This document shows, piece by piece, positions 31,885-41,715 of a stretch of DNA of 64,000 nucleotides. The stretch's first letter is position 1. Each line of letters begins with the position of its first letter. The position numbers and the translations under genes were made by a program. The stretch is from positions 3,906,001 through 3,970,000 of the forward strand of contig NC_007778.1 of the NCBI RefSeq assembly GCF_000013365.1. The letters run 5' to 3'. The DNA is from Rhodopseudomonas palustris HaA2. Lineage in GTDB: Bacteria > Pseudomonadota > Alphaproteobacteria > Rhizobiales > Xanthobacteraceae. Below the pieces are notes generated by a model. The model saw nothing but the letters and a program-made list of their open reading frames with translations, made no database searches and was not told where the DNA came from.

Positions 31885-31944
31885 TCGGTGCGCAGGCCGG
31901 CTTCAGCCGACGCTCAGTCGATTTGATGCGATGAAGACGGCACC

Positions 31945-31972
31945 GCCCGCGACCAGCGCGGGCGTTTTTTTT
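31945..31972 (+). terminator. Rho-independent terminator after the PAS kinase gene
   Basis: A perfect 7-bp stem (GCCCGCG at 31945-31951, CGCGGGC at 31957-31963) with a five-base loop is followed by eight T residues. It lies 60 bp after the kinase stop. The T-run is on one side only, so it serves the plus strand and not the convergent autotransporter gene. Confidence 0.92.
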
Positions 31973-32002
31973 CGAACCTTCGACGTGGCGCCGGGCGCCC
32001 CG

Positions 32003-35000
32003 TCACCAGCTGTAGCGCGCGCCCGCCGAGACCTGATGGCTCGTGGCATTGCTGCGGAACTCGCCGTTGTAGGAGGCGAACATCCGGAACGCATCGCTGC
32101 GCCAGCCGGAGATCTTGGCGCCGACCAGCGCCGCATTGCGGCCAGGCGCTGCGGCCGAGACCAGGAACGGCTGATCGAGCAACGCCGCTTGCGAGACCAG
32201 CGTGGTGTCGCGCAGATCGTAGCCCCAGCCCAGCTTGAACTCGGGCGCCAGGGTGGTGCCGTCGACCGCCCGCAGCTGCGTGCTCAGCGCGGCGCCGGTG
32301 ATCGTGGTCAGCTTGTCGTAGGTCTGCGCCGCATAGGCGAGCCCGAACGGCGCCTGGCTTTCGCTGTAGCCGTCGCGGCGGAAGCCCTGCCAGCTCACGC
32401 CGGCGAACGGCTTCAGCGTCAGACCGTGCGCCAGCGCGAAGCGATACCCGGCCTCCACAGAGGTGCCGAGGCCGATGCCGTTGGCATTGCCCTGCAACCC
32501 GCCCGGCGACAGCATGATCTGGCGACCGGTCGACATCTGGCTCGGGCCGGCGGCGATCCGGACATCGACCACGGCGGCTCCCGGCATCCAGCTCGCATAG
32601 GCGGCGCCGGCGTAAGTATCGGACTTGCCCTGAATGTCGGTGCTGCTGGCCGTGGTGCGCGCATAGCCGAAGGCGCCGCCGGCCATCAGGTTGTTGGAGA
32701 ACCAGCGGTCGGCACCGATGGTGAAGCCGGCACTCACGGCCTTGGAGCCGGCGAGATCGCCGCTGTCGCGGACATTGGCGTTGCGACCGAAGCCCTGCCC
32801 CCAGACCGACCAGCCGTCCCGCACGCGATCGGCCGGCGCGATACTGGCCAAGGCGTCCATCGCCGCGCCCGTCTCCGCGCTCATCGCGTTGCGTCCGGCA
32901 TAGGACAGCGCGAAGGATTGCGCCGCACCGTTCTGGCCCTGCTCGCCACCGACGGCGAGCGTGTTCTGACGATCGCCGATCGCGCCGAGGAAACCGGTGA
33001 AGGCCTGCAGCGACGCGCTCGCGATCGCAGGCTGGCCCGGCCCGGACAATTGCGTGACGGCCTGATCGTACTGCGCTTCGCTCTCGAGCCTGTAGAGCGC
33101 GTCGTACAAAGTCTTCCCCCGGCCGGACGGAAGCACGCCGGCAGCCGGTCGCTGGCTGTCGAGAACGGCGGCGACGGATCGCCCGTTGGCGCCGGTGGCC
33201 AGAGAGCTGAAACTCGCCGGCGTCACCACCAGCGTCAGCGCGGTCGGGTCGTAGACCAGATCGAACCGGCCATTGGCCGGCAGCCCGGCGACCGGCTGCA
33301 CCAGCGACGAGAAGCTGCCCGCGGTGCGCGCGCCGTCCTGCGCCTGGACGATGGCGAAATCCGTGCCGAGCGCGGGCGTGTAGTTGCTGACGGTGCCGAC
33401 GCTGCCACGCAGCACCGGCGTCAGCGTGCCGGCCGCGTAGAACACGTTGCCGGCGCCGGTGACGTAGATCTTGTCGCAGGTGCCGGGACCTCCGGGCACG
33501 AGCAGCGTGCCGTCGATGTCGATCCGGGTCGTCGCCGTCGAGGTCAGCGTGACATTGCCGTTGAAGGTCAGCTCGCCCACCGAATTGCCGTTCAGCACGG
33601 TGCCCGCCGGCACGATGTTGTTGGCGAAGAAATCGCCGATATTGGCCATCTTGCCCGGCGACAGCGTGCCGGCGATCGTGCTGTTGCCGACCACGGTGCC
33701 GAAGCCGGCCAGCGTCGCGGGCTGGGCCACATTGAGCATGCCGCCCGTCGTCATCGTCAGCGTGCCGTCCACCGCGAGCGTGCCGAGCTGCGCATAGACG
33801 TTGCCGGCGGCGTTGGTTCGCCCGGAGATCGTCAGAATGCCGGTGCCGATCTTGCTGAATTCGCCCTGGGTATTGAGCAGCTGGCTCCAGTACACGGTCT
33901 GGTCGGCAGCGACGCTGACGGCGGCGTTGGCGGCCAGCGTGGTCGGCCCTTCGGTCGCGCGATCGAGCCGGATCAGGCCGTGGCCGAACACGGCGTCGAT
34001 GCCCGCGTCTCCCAGATCCTCCGTGGTGGAGAACAGCAGATGCGCGAGGTCCTGCGCATTGTAGGTCGGATTGGCCTGGATCAGCACCGCGATCGCGCCC
34101 GAGACGGTCGGCGTCGCCATCGAGGTGCCGGCCGCGAAGCCGTAAGTATCGTACGGGATGGTCGAGTAGATTTCGGTGTTGCCGTCACCACCGGGAGCGG
34201 CGACGCACCAGCTCGCGGTGACACCGCACAGATTCGAATACGACGCCGCGGCCTTGGTCGAGCCGACCGCCATCACCGCGATGATCTGGCCGTTCTGACG
34301 TTGCAGCGAGGTGTAGTCGTATCCCTCTCCCCCATCGTCGTAGACCCCGAGCCCGGCATGGGCCGGGTTGAGGAACGGCAGCAGCGCCAGACCGGACGGA
34401 TTGTCCGCCGCGTCGGGGCTCTTGAGACGGTCGTTGCCGGCGGCGGCGACGATGATCTTGCCGGCCTTGAGCGCGTTGAGCGCCGCATTCGCCTCGGCGG
34501 AGACGCCGGAGACCGGCCACTGCTTGAGGCCGAGGGTCTCGTCGTAATTCGGCCCGTAGCTGGCGTTGTAGATCATCGTTCCGGACAGGCTGGCGAAGTA
34601 GTTCAACGCGTCGGCGGTGCTGTCGCTGACGGTCGAATATCCCTCCTCCGTGATCGCGCGGATCGGAATGATGTTCGCGTCATACGCCACGCCGTGGGCG
34701 TCGACGTTGCCGAATTTTTCACCGGCGATGATGCCGGAGACGTGCGAACCGTGAATGTCGAGCTTCTTGGCGCTCTCCGGCGAGAGGTCGTTGGGGTCGT
34801 AGGTGCCGCCGTTCTCGACCACGTAGTTCTTGCCGAGATTGATCAGCAGCTTGTTGACCAGGCCGGCATTGGTGGTGTCGAAGCCGGTGTCGGCGACGGT
34901 CACGGTGACGCCGGCGCCGGTGAAGCCGCGCGTATACGCCGCCTGCGCGCCGATCATCGTCAGATTCCAGGTCTGGGCCGCGAGGCTCGGCAACGGGTTC

Positions 35001-35458
35001 GGCAGGTTGGGCGAGTTGTTGTTGTTCGTCATCGCGACGTTCTGATAGGACGTTGCGCCGAGGCCGGACGCCGTGGTCGTCGCCGTGGCCAGGACCTGCG
35101 CGGCGTTCGGCGCCAGCATCATCCGCTGCCCCGAGGTCAGCACGCCGAGATCGGCCGCAGTGATGACATGGCGGGACGCTGCCGGCGAAAGGTCGGCGGC
35201 ATAGTCGACGACGGCGTTGCGCAATCCGGGATTCCGGTAGGTGCTGTCATAGGCCCGCGCGATCAGTTCGCGCTCGCCTTGCCGCAGGGCGTCGGCGAGC
35301 CGCGCCTTCAGGTCCGACGGCACCACCGATTTCGCGATCGATTTCGGCTTCTTGCCGGGCTCCGCCGCATGCAGCGCGGCTGAAACCGGCGCGCTCACCA
35401 GAAACGTGGTGCCCAGCAACAGCATCGAGAATTGACGGAAACCTCCCCCAGTCGCCAC
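32003..35458 (-). CDS. Subtilisin-like autotransporter serine protease
   Basis: A 1,151-residue type Va secreted protease. The signal peptide (FRQFSMLLLGTTFLVSAPVSA) is followed by an S8 peptidase domain with catalytic Asp190 (VTVADTGFD), His236 (DIHGSHVSG) and Ser446 (AAGTSMATPTVSG). A repetitive beta-helical passenger region follows (NAAGNVYAQLGTLAVDGTL). The last 270 or so residues form the autotransporter barrel, ending RYSW with the terminal aromatic residue used for outer-membrane assembly. I chose the GTG at 35458 because AAGGAG lies six bases upstream and it places the signal peptide at the N-terminus. An ATG at 35542 would add 28 polar residues. It faces the PAS kinase gene tail to tail. 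Confidence 0.93.
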   Translation of the reverse strand: MATGGGFRQFSMLLLGTTFLVSAPVSAALHAAEPGKKPKSIAKSVVPSDLKARLADALRQGERELIARAYDSTYRNPGLRNAVVDYAADLSPAASRHVITAADLGVLTSGQRMMLAPNAAQVLATATTTASGLGATSYQNVAMTNNNNSPNLPNPLPSLAAQTWNLTMIGAQAAYTRGFTGAGVTVTVADTGFDTTNAGLVNKLLINLGKNYVVENGGTYDPNDLSPESAKKLDIHGSHVSGIIAGEKFGNVDAHGVAYDANIIPIRAITEEGYSTVSDSTADALNYFASLSGTMIYNASYGPNYDETLGLKQWPVSGVSAEANAALNALKAGKIIVAAAGNDRLKSPDAADNPSGLALLPFLNPAHAGLGVYDDGGEGYDYTSLQRQNGQIIAVMAVGSTKAAASYSNLCGVTASWCVAAPGGDGNTEIYSTIPYDTYGFAAGTSMATPTVSGAIAVLIQANPTYNAQDLAHLLFSTTEDLGDAGIDAVFGHGLIRLDRATEGPTTLAANAAVSVAADQTVYWSQLLNTQGEFSKIGTGILTISGRTNAAGNVYAQLGTLAVDGTLTMTTGGMLNVAQPATLAGFGTVVGNSTIAGTLSPGKMANIGDFFANNIVPAGTVLNGNSVGELTFNGNVTLTSTATTRIDIDGTLLVPGGPGTCDKIYVTGAGNVFYAAGTLTPVLRGSVGTVSNYTPALGTDFAIVQAQDGARTAGSFSSLVQPVAGLPANGRFDLVYDPTALTLVVTPASFSSLATGANGRSVAAVLDSQRPAAGVLPSGRGKTLYDALYRLESEAQYDQAVTQLSGPGQPAIASASLQAFTGFLGAIGDRQNTLAVGGEQGQNGAAQSFALSYAGRNAMSAETGAAMDALASIAPADRVRDGWSVWGQGFGRNANVRDSGDLAGSKAVSAGFTIGADRWFSNNLMAGGAFGYARTTASSTDIQGKSDTYAGAAYASWMPGAAVVDVRIAAGPSQMSTGRQIMLSPGGLQGNANGIGLGTSVEAGYRFALAHGLTLKPFAGVSWQGFRRDGYSESQAPFGLAYAAQTYDKLTTITGAALSTQLRAVDGTTLAPEFKLGWGYDLRDTTLVSQAALLDQPFLVSAAAPGRNAALVGAKISGWRSDAFRMFASYNGEFRSNATSHQVSAGARYSW

Positions 35459-35867
35459 CGAATGCTCCTTCTCAGCAGATGCGCGCTCTGCGTGCGCGCT
35501 CGGTCCTGTTCGCCCCATCACGTCCGACATTCGACGTGACATTGTGTCGACCCGTTTCTAGAACGGCGACGGAACGCGGCGACAGGGGGCTGACAGCCTC
35601 GGAGGCCCTCGGGCGGCGCTTTCCCTTGACGTGGCGTCTCAGGGGACCGGACTCTCGTCCCCTTGTGGGACATGCCCCGAGGCCGAGGCCGGCTCGGACG
35701 CCGCGGTGGGCCAATGGCCGCCGCGTGGCGCGGCGGTGATTCCACCCGCGATCGGCGACTTATCGATCGTGTCTCGGGAGGGATTGCGGTAGAACCATCG
35801 CCCGCATCCGGACGCGGCGTTCCCCGAGCCGCCCGGAGACGATATCGGCAGTATCAGATCGCGCGTG
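35459..35867. other. Intergenic region between divergent autotransporter and AraC genes
   Basis: About 400 bp without a gene. It holds a small inverted repeat ggggac/gtcccc (35642-35647 and 35657-35662) and a repeated gacatt element around 35525-35545. I see no convincing promoter hexamers. It must contain the start signals of both genes, so the AraC regulator may act on the protease gene; this is inference. Confidence 0.4.
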
Positions 35868-36926
35868 ATGGCGTCCCTTCCCCGACTGTTCTACGTGACT
35901 TCCAGCCTGGACGAGGCGACCGCCCTGGCGACCTGGAGTGCGGTGATCTCGCCGCTGTTCGAACCGCGCCCCTGCGGCCCGAGCAAGAAGACACCGACCG
36001 GCTCGGCCTATGGCATCATCATTGGCGACCTGATCATCGCCAAGGTCGCCTTCAACGCGCAGGACTTCGTCCGCGACGAGCCACGCATCGCGGCGACGCC
36101 GGATCACCTGCTGCTGCATCTCTACGTAACCGGCGGGTTCAACGGTGTGGTCACCCGGCAGCAGACGGCGATCGGCCCCGGCAAGGTCGCGCTGATCGAT
36201 CTGGCCCATCCGATCGCCACGCGCGCTTTCGCCTCCAGCACGGTGTGCCTGATCGTTCCGCGCAAGCTGCTCGGCGGCCTGCCGCTCGACACGCTGAAGC
36301 CGAGGCTCGATCCGCTCCGGAACGATCTGCTCGCGGCGCATCTGCGATCGCTTCAGGAACGCAGCGCGCAATTGACCGAGACGGACGTGGCCGACACGGT
36401 GGCCGACACCGTGGGTTTTCTGAGACGGCTGCTCGCCCCCGCCCAGGATGAATCGCCAGCCGCCGAGCAGCGAACCGACGAGACCATCCTGGCGCTTCTG
36501 GAAGCGCTGATCCGCGACAATCTCGCTTCGCCCGATCTGTCGCCGGATTGGCTGGCACAGCGACTGGATGTCTCGCGCGCGTCGCTGTATCGGCTGTTTG
36601 CCGACCGCGGCGGCATCATGCGCTACGTCCAGGAACGGCGGCTGCTCGCGGTCCAGGCGGCGCTGAGCGATCCGATCGAAACGCGCCGCTTGTCCCGCCT
36701 GGCGTCCGATCTCGGCTTCAAGAGCGAGGCGCATTTCAGCCGGAGCTTTCGCGCCCGCTTCGGCGTCACCGCCAGCGCCTTTCGCAAGGCGCAACTCGAC
36801 GCCTCCGCGGCGATCCAGCTCACCAGCCCGGCGGTGGTGCAACAATGGTGGACGGCGGTCGCTCGGAGCCCGCCGGCCCGCGGCCTGGCCCCGGCCGACG
36901 AGCGGGGCGCGGTCCTTCCGCTGTAG
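35868..36926 (+). CDS. AraC-family transcriptional regulator
   Basis: A 352-residue regulator. The N-terminal cupin-like part (about residues 1-170) resembles the AraC-binding-like domain found in many family members (LLLHLYVTGGFNGV, VCLIVPRKLL). The C-terminal double helix-turn-helix contains LSPDWLAQRLDVSRASLYRL and LASDLGFKSEAHFSRSF. A GTG directly before the ATG at 35868 could serve instead; no strong ribosome site marks either. It is divergent from the subtilase autotransporter, a common arrangement for a local regulator. Confidence 0.88.
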   Translation: MASLPRLFYVTSSLDEATALATWSAVISPLFEPRPCGPSKKTPTGSAYGIIIGDLIIAKVAFNAQDFVRDEPRIAATPDHLLLHLYVTGGFNGVVTRQQTAIGPGKVALIDLAHPIATRAFASSTVCLIVPRKLLGGLPLDTLKPRLDPLRNDLLAAHLRSLQERSAQLTETDVADTVADTVGFLRRLLAPAQDESPAAEQRTDETILALLEALIRDNLASPDLSPDWLAQRLDVSRASLYRLFADRGGIMRYVQERRLLAVQAALSDPIETRRLSRLASDLGFKSEAHFSRSFRARFGVTASAFRKAQLDASAAIQLTSPAVVQQWWTAVARSPPARGLAPADERGAVLPL

Positions 36927-36997
36927 CCGAATTCCGTATTGCGCGGCTGCGTCGGCCGCGTGTATGAGCCGATCATTCGTCCGCGGAGGGATCGGCG

Positions 36998-37279
36998 TTG
37001 AATTTCAGTGCCGTCTTTCATCAGTTTGCAACCTGGTCGTTCCGGGCCGCCATCGTCGGCGGCCTCGTCGGCGTGGCGTATCTGGCGATGCGTGGCGATG
37101 CCGACATGCCCGGCGCGCGCCTCGTCGCCGCGCAGACCGCAGCGCCGGCCGCCGACTTTCCGCCGTGCCAGCCGATCGGCTACACCACCGAGGGCGAGCT
37201 GGTGTATTCGATGGATTGCGAGCAATTGCCGACCGCGCCGGCGGCGAGCGCGCCGATCCCCGCGCCGGTCGCAAAGTAG
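36998..37279 (+). CDS. Small single-pass membrane protein of unknown function
   Basis: A 93-residue protein starting at a TTG, with GGAGG eight bases upstream. One hydrophobic segment (about residues 14-32, AAIVGGLVGVAYLAM) is followed by an Ala/Pro-rich region and a compact motif, PPCQPIGYTTEGELVYSMDC, with two cysteines that could form a disulfide if this part is periplasmic. It is convergent with glnE, three bases apart. I cannot assign a role. Confidence 0.75.
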   Translation: MNFSAVFHQFATWSFRAAIVGGLVGVAYLAMRGDADMPGARLVAAQTAAPAADFPPCQPIGYTTEGELVYSMDCEQLPTAPAASAPIPAPVAK

Positions 37280-37282
37280 TCC

Positions 37283-40249
37283 CTACTCGCCGTTGCCACC
37301 GATCAGCCGGTTGAAGATCGCCCTGACCTCGGCCTGGGTTTCCTTCACCCGCGCTTGCAGCGAGGAGAAATCCGGCGCGTCGCCGGCGCGGACCAGCACG
37401 CGCAGCAGATCGTCGCCGGCGGTCTCCGGCTTGAACTTGTCGCTGACGCACAGCCGCAGGATCTGCGTGAGGTCGTGATACAATCGCGCCGCCGGGCGCA
37501 GCACGTCGGCGTCGGGCTGTGCCAGCACGCCGAGCCGCGCCGCATTGTCGATCGCCGACAGCGTGCCGACGGCGAGAATGTCCGGCATCGTGGCGGCGTG
37601 CACGAGTTGCAGATACTGCGCGATGAAGTCGATATCGACCATGCCGCCGGCGGCGTATTTCAGGTCCCAGACGTCGCCCTCGCCCTTCTCCTGCGCGATC
37701 GCGGCGCGCATCTCGGCGACGTCGTTGGCGATCGCGGCGTCGCGCGGCCGCGTCAGCACCGCGCGGATCACCTGTTCGATCCGCGCGCGGAACTCCGGCG
37801 ACGCCGAGATCACCCGCGCCCGCGTCAACGCCAGATGCTCCCAGGTCCAGGCCTCGACCTCCTGATACTCCGCGAACGAATCCAGCCGCGACGCCAGCGG
37901 GCCGGCGCGGCCCGACGGCCGCAGCCGCATGTCGACGTCGTACAACACGCCGTAGTTGGTCCGCGTGGTGAAGGCCGAGATCAGCCGCTGGGTGAAGCGC
38001 GCGAAATACTGCGCGCCGTGCAGCGAACGTTCGCCGTCCGAGTCCGGCTGCTCGTGGTCGAAATCGTAGATCAGGATCAGGTCGAGATCGGACGCCGCCG
38101 TCATCTCGCGGCTGCCGAGCTTGCCCATCGCCAGAATCGCGGTCTCCTGATCCTTGATCCGGCCGTATTGCGACACGAACTGCTTGCTGACCAGATCGTG
38201 CACCGTACCGACAATGCCCTCGGCGACGTCGGCGAAGGCGATGCTGGCCTGCTGCGTCGACACCGTGCCGGACAGAATTCGTGTGCCGATCAGGAACAGG
38301 CTTTCCTGCCCGAACAATCGCAGCCGATCGAGAAACTCTTCATAGGAGCCGGCGTCCGAAAGCGTCGCCGCCAGCCGCGCCGACAATTCGGTGCGGTCGG
38401 GCATCGCGCCGAAGAAGCGCGGGTCGATCAGCCCGTCCATGATCTGCGGTTGCCGCGCCAGCATGTCGCCGAGCCGCGGCGCGGCGCCGAGCACCAGCGC
38501 GATCAGCGTCAGCAGATCGCGGTTCTGGCTGAGCAGCGAGATCAGCCGGCCGCCGCGATGCAGCGCCTGCAACAGCCGGTCGAATGCGTTGACCGCATTG
38601 TCGGGCTCCTCGGCGCGCGCCAGTTCCTCGATCAGCGCCGGCACGAAATCGTTGAATGCGCGCTGCGTCGCCTCGACCTTGAGGATGCGATAGCCGCCGG
38701 CCATCCATTGCTGCAGCGTGGTCGCCACCATCAGCGGCTTCTTGTAGCCGAGCGCGCGCAGATGATCGAGCAGCACGGTGTCCTCGGCGCCGCCGGCGTA
38801 GTCGATCGGCAGCTTGGCGGTGCCGGTCGGATCGCCTTCGAACAGCTTGCTGTAGTGGCCCTGCACGCAATCGAGATGCGCCAGCAGATCGCGTGCGAAA
38901 GCCTCACGGCTGGCATAGCCGAAGAACCGCGAGAACCGCTCCACCGCCTCGATGCTGTCCGGCAGCGTGTGGGTCTGTTCGTCGGCGATCATCTGGATGC
39001 GATGCTCGACGCGGCGCAGGAACTGATAGGCAGCGGACAATTCGTCGCGCGCCTGGAACGTGATCCAGTCGCGGTTCGCCAGAATGTCGAGCGCGGCGAG
39101 CGTCGGCCGCACCCGCAGCTCCGGATGCCGGCCGCCGGCGATCAATTGCTGGGTCTGCGCGAAGAACTCGATCTCGCGAATGCCGCCGCGGCCGACCTTG
39201 ACGTTGTGGCCCTCGACCGCGACCTCGGTCTGGCCGCGGAACGTCTGCATCTGTCGCTTCATGTCGTGGACGTCGGAGAGCGCGGCGAAATCGAGATGCT
39301 TGCGCCAGACGAACGGCGCGATCTCGGACAGCAGCGCCTCGCCCGCGACCACATCGCCGGCGCAGGCGCGCGCCTTGATCATCGCGGCGCGCTCCCAGGT
39401 GCGGCCCTCGCGCTCGTAGTAGTTGAGCGCCGACGCGGTCGACAGCGCCACCGGCGTCGACGCCGGGTCGGGGCGCAGCCGCAGATCGACGCGGAACACG
39501 TAGCCGTCGTGGCGGCGCTGCTGCAGGATGCGGCTCAGGCCCTGCGTCACCCGCACGAAGAACGGCTGCGGCTCGATGTCGGGCGCGAGCGTCGGCGCGT
39601 CGAGCTCGTAGAACACGATCAGGTCGATGTCGCTGGAGTAGTTCAGCTCGCCGGCGCCCATCTTGCCCATCGCCAACACGATCAGGCCGCTGCGCTCTTC
39701 CGGCGCGTCGGGGTTCGGCGGATGGATGCGACCGCGCGCCGCCTCCTGCCGCAGCAGGAAGCGCAGCGTCATCTGCACCGATTGCACCGCGAGGTCGGTC
39801 AGCGCCTGCGTCACCTGCAGCACCGGCCACAGCCCGCCGATGTCGCACAGCGCGATCGACAGCGCCGCCTCCGCCTTCATCCGGCGCAGCACCGCCATCA
39901 CCTCGGCCTCGTCGGAGGCGGTGGCGACCGCAGCCGCGGTGGCGTCGAGCAGCGCCCGAAAGCCGGTCTCCGGCTCGGACCGCAGCAGCCGCAGCAGCCG
40001 CGCCGGATCGGCGCGGATCAGGTCGAACAGATAGGGCGAGGCCTCGGCGATCGATTGCAGCGCGATGCGGAGGTTCGGGCAGCGATCGGCGACGGCGCGG
40101 ATCGGAGCAGCCAGCTCGGCCGGGACGTCGGCGAGCCAGTCGGCGCAGCGCTTTTCCGCCTCGTCGGGCGCATGCAATTGCGGCCCGGCGGCGAAACGCG
40201 CGGCTAGTGAGGCGGGTGAAATGTCCGCGTCAATCGCGGAGGAACTCAT
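37283..40249 (-). CDS. glnE: Bifunctional glutamine synthetase adenylyltransferase/adenylyl-removing enzyme
   Basis: Adds AMP to glutamine synthetase under nitrogen excess and removes it under limitation, directed by PII proteins. The 988-residue product has both nucleotidyltransferase halves: GKMGAGELNYSSDIDLIVFY in the N-terminal deadenylylase and GKLGSREMTAASDLDLILIY in the C-terminal adenylylase. The true start is the ATG at 40249, which overlaps the kinase stop as ATGA; the open frame upstream to 41224 is a shadow of the kinase gene. It ends an apparent regulator-kinase-glnE transcription unit. Confidence 0.96.
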   Translation of the reverse strand: MSSSAIDADISPASLAARFAAGPQLHAPDEAEKRCADWLADVPAELAAPIRAVADRCPNLRIALQSIAEASPYLFDLIRADPARLLRLLRSEPETGFRALLDATAAAVATASDEAEVMAVLRRMKAEAALSIALCDIGGLWPVLQVTQALTDLAVQSVQMTLRFLLRQEAARGRIHPPNPDAPEERSGLIVLAMGKMGAGELNYSSDIDLIVFYELDAPTLAPDIEPQPFFVRVTQGLSRILQQRRHDGYVFRVDLRLRPDPASTPVALSTASALNYYEREGRTWERAAMIKARACAGDVVAGEALLSEIAPFVWRKHLDFAALSDVHDMKRQMQTFRGQTEVAVEGHNVKVGRGGIREIEFFAQTQQLIAGGRHPELRVRPTLAALDILANRDWITFQARDELSAAYQFLRRVEHRIQMIADEQTHTLPDSIEAVERFSRFFGYASREAFARDLLAHLDCVQGHYSKLFEGDPTGTAKLPIDYAGGAEDTVLLDHLRALGYKKPLMVATTLQQWMAGGYRILKVEATQRAFNDFVPALIEELARAEEPDNAVNAFDRLLQALHRGGRLISLLSQNRDLLTLIALVLGAAPRLGDMLARQPQIMDGLIDPRFFGAMPDRTELSARLAATLSDAGSYEEFLDRLRLFGQESLFLIGTRILSGTVSTQQASIAFADVAEGIVGTVHDLVSKQFVSQYGRIKDQETAILAMGKLGSREMTAASDLDLILIYDFDHEQPDSDGERSLHGAQYFARFTQRLISAFTTRTNYGVLYDVDMRLRPSGRAGPLASRLDSFAEYQEVEAWTWEHLALTRARVISASPEFRARIEQVIRAVLTRPRDAAIANDVAEMRAAIAQEKGEGDVWDLKYAAGGMVDIDFIAQYLQLVHAATMPDILAVGTLSAIDNAARLGVLAQPDADVLRPAARLYHDLTQILRLCVSDKFKPETAGDDLLRVLVRAGDAPDFSSLQARVKETQAEVRAIFNRLIGGNGE

Positions 40250-41715
40250 GCGGGCGTCGGTTCTGGTATGGTGTTGGCTGGTGCCAGTCCTTCGCCCGTG
40301 TGCGCCGGAATTGCAAGCGTGGCGCGCAAACCCGGTTGCGCGTCGGACAGCCGCAGTTCGCCGCCATGCAGCGTCGCCACCGCGGAGGCCAGGCTGAGGC
40401 CGAGCCCCGAACCCGGCAAGGTGCGGCTCGCCTCCAGCCGCACGAAGCGTTCGACCGCGTGCTTGCGGTCCGCTTCCGGTATTCCGCGACCGCGATCGGT
40501 CACGCTGAGCAGCACCTGGTCGCCGTCCCGCTGCGCCTCGATCACGATCTCCGCGCCCGGCAGCGGGGCCGTGGCCGGCGCGTCGCCGGGCGGCGCCAGC
40601 GCGAGCTGCGGCTGGCCGTATTTGATCGCGTTCTCGACCAGATTGGCGAGCGCCTGGCTGATCAATTCGCGATTGCCGCGCACCGGCGCCGGCGCGCTCC
40701 GGACCTGCAGCGTCAGGCCGTTGTCTTCCGCCAGCGGCTCGTACAATTCGTGAATGTCGCGCACGATTCCGGCCGCGTCGAACGCGTCCATTTGTCCGCG
40801 CGCATGTCCCGATTCCGCGCGCGCGATCATCAGGAGCGCGTTGAAGGTGCGGATCAGGCCGTCGGATTCCTCGATGGTGCGCTCCAGTGCGGCGCGATAA
40901 TCGGCCTCGCTGCCGGACAGCGCCAGCGCCTCCTCGGCGCGGTTGCGCAGCCGCGTCAGCGGCGTCTTCAGATCGTGCGCGATATTGTCGGAGACCTCCT
41001 TGAGGCCGTTCATCAGCGCCTCGATCCGCTCCAGCATGGCGTTGAGATTTTCCGCCAGCCGATCGAGTTCGTCGCCGCTGCGGCCGACCGGCAGCCGGCC
41101 GGACAGGTCGCCGGCCATGATCCGCTGCGTCGTGCCGGTCATCGCGTCGATCCGGCGCAACACGCGGCGCGCGACGAAGATGCCGCCGCCGAGCCCGAGC
41201 ACGACGACGATCAGCACCGACCATTGCGCCGCCGAGCGCACCACGTTGAACAGCCGCCGGCGTTCCTCGAGGTCGCGGCCGATCAGCAGCCGGAAGCCGC
41301 TCGACAGTTCGGTGACGCGGACCAGCGCGCGATGCTCGCCGCGGTCCTGGTCGTCGAGCCTTCGATAGAAGGTTTCGGTCCAGCCGATCTTGCTCATCAC
41401 GCCGGGCGCCAGCGCGCCGACATTGCCGGCGACCGCCTGCCCCGCCGGCGTGGTGACGAGATAGAGATTGGCGCCCGGCCGCAGCGCCCGGTTCTCGATC
41501 GCCAGCACCAGCCCGCGCAGGCCCCGCCGCGTATAGACCTCGTCGATCTCGCCGATCTCGGCATCCACCGTGGTGGTGATCTGATCGGTGATCAGCCGCC
41601 GCGTGTTCCAGGCGAAATACCCCAGCAGCGACGCCGCGAACAGCCCGAACAGGAACAGATAAACCAGCGTCAGCCGAAACGCGGTGGTTCGGATCAGTTT
41701 ACCGAATGCCGTCAC
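40246..41715 (-). CDS. Two-component sensor histidine kinase
   Basis: A 489-residue inner-membrane kinase. Membrane segments lie near residues 13-34 and 163-185, with a periplasmic sensor of about 130 residues between. A HAMP region follows (RRIDAMTGTTQRIMAGDLSG). The phosphorylated His is H247 in DNIAHDLKTPLTRL, then ATPase motifs NLVENAIKYG and GSGLGLSLAS. The start is a GTG that overlaps the response-regulator stop by 17 bp, and the stop overlaps glnE, so all three are translationally coupled. The signal is unknown. Confidence 0.93.
   Translation of the reverse strand: MTAFGKLIRTTAFRLTLVYLFLFGLFAASLLGYFAWNTRRLITDQITTTVDAEIGEIDEVYTRRGLRGLVLAIENRALRPGANLYLVTTPAGQAVAGNVGALAPGVMSKIGWTETFYRRLDDQDRGEHRALVRVTELSSGFRLLIGRDLEERRRLFNVVRSAAQWSVLIVVVLGLGGGIFVARRVLRRIDAMTGTTQRIMAGDLSGRLPVGRSGDELDRLAENLNAMLERIEALMNGLKEVSDNIAHDLKTPLTRLRNRAEEALALSGSEADYRAALERTIEESDGLIRTFNALLMIARAESGHARGQMDAFDAAGIVRDIHELYEPLAEDNGLTLQVRSAPAPVRGNRELISQALANLVENAIKYGQPQLALAPPGDAPATAPLPGAEIVIEAQRDGDQVLLSVTDRGRGIPEADRKHAVERFVRLEASRTLPGSGLGLSLASAVATLHGGELRLSDAQPGLRATLAIPAHTGEGLAPANTIPEPTPA

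Noticed and set aside
31945-31972. Bidirectional terminator for the convergent autotransporter gene
   Set aside because: On the minus strand the hairpin is not followed by T residues, so it can serve only the plus-strand kinase gene.
32003-35542. Longer autotransporter start at 35542
   Set aside because: Adds 28 polar residues before the signal peptide and lacks a ribosome site, whereas the GTG at 35458 has AAGGAG at the right distance.
37355-40207. 950-codon plus-strand frame opposite glnE
   Set aside because: Antisense of a highly conserved enzyme; low-complexity Arg/Gln/His composition.
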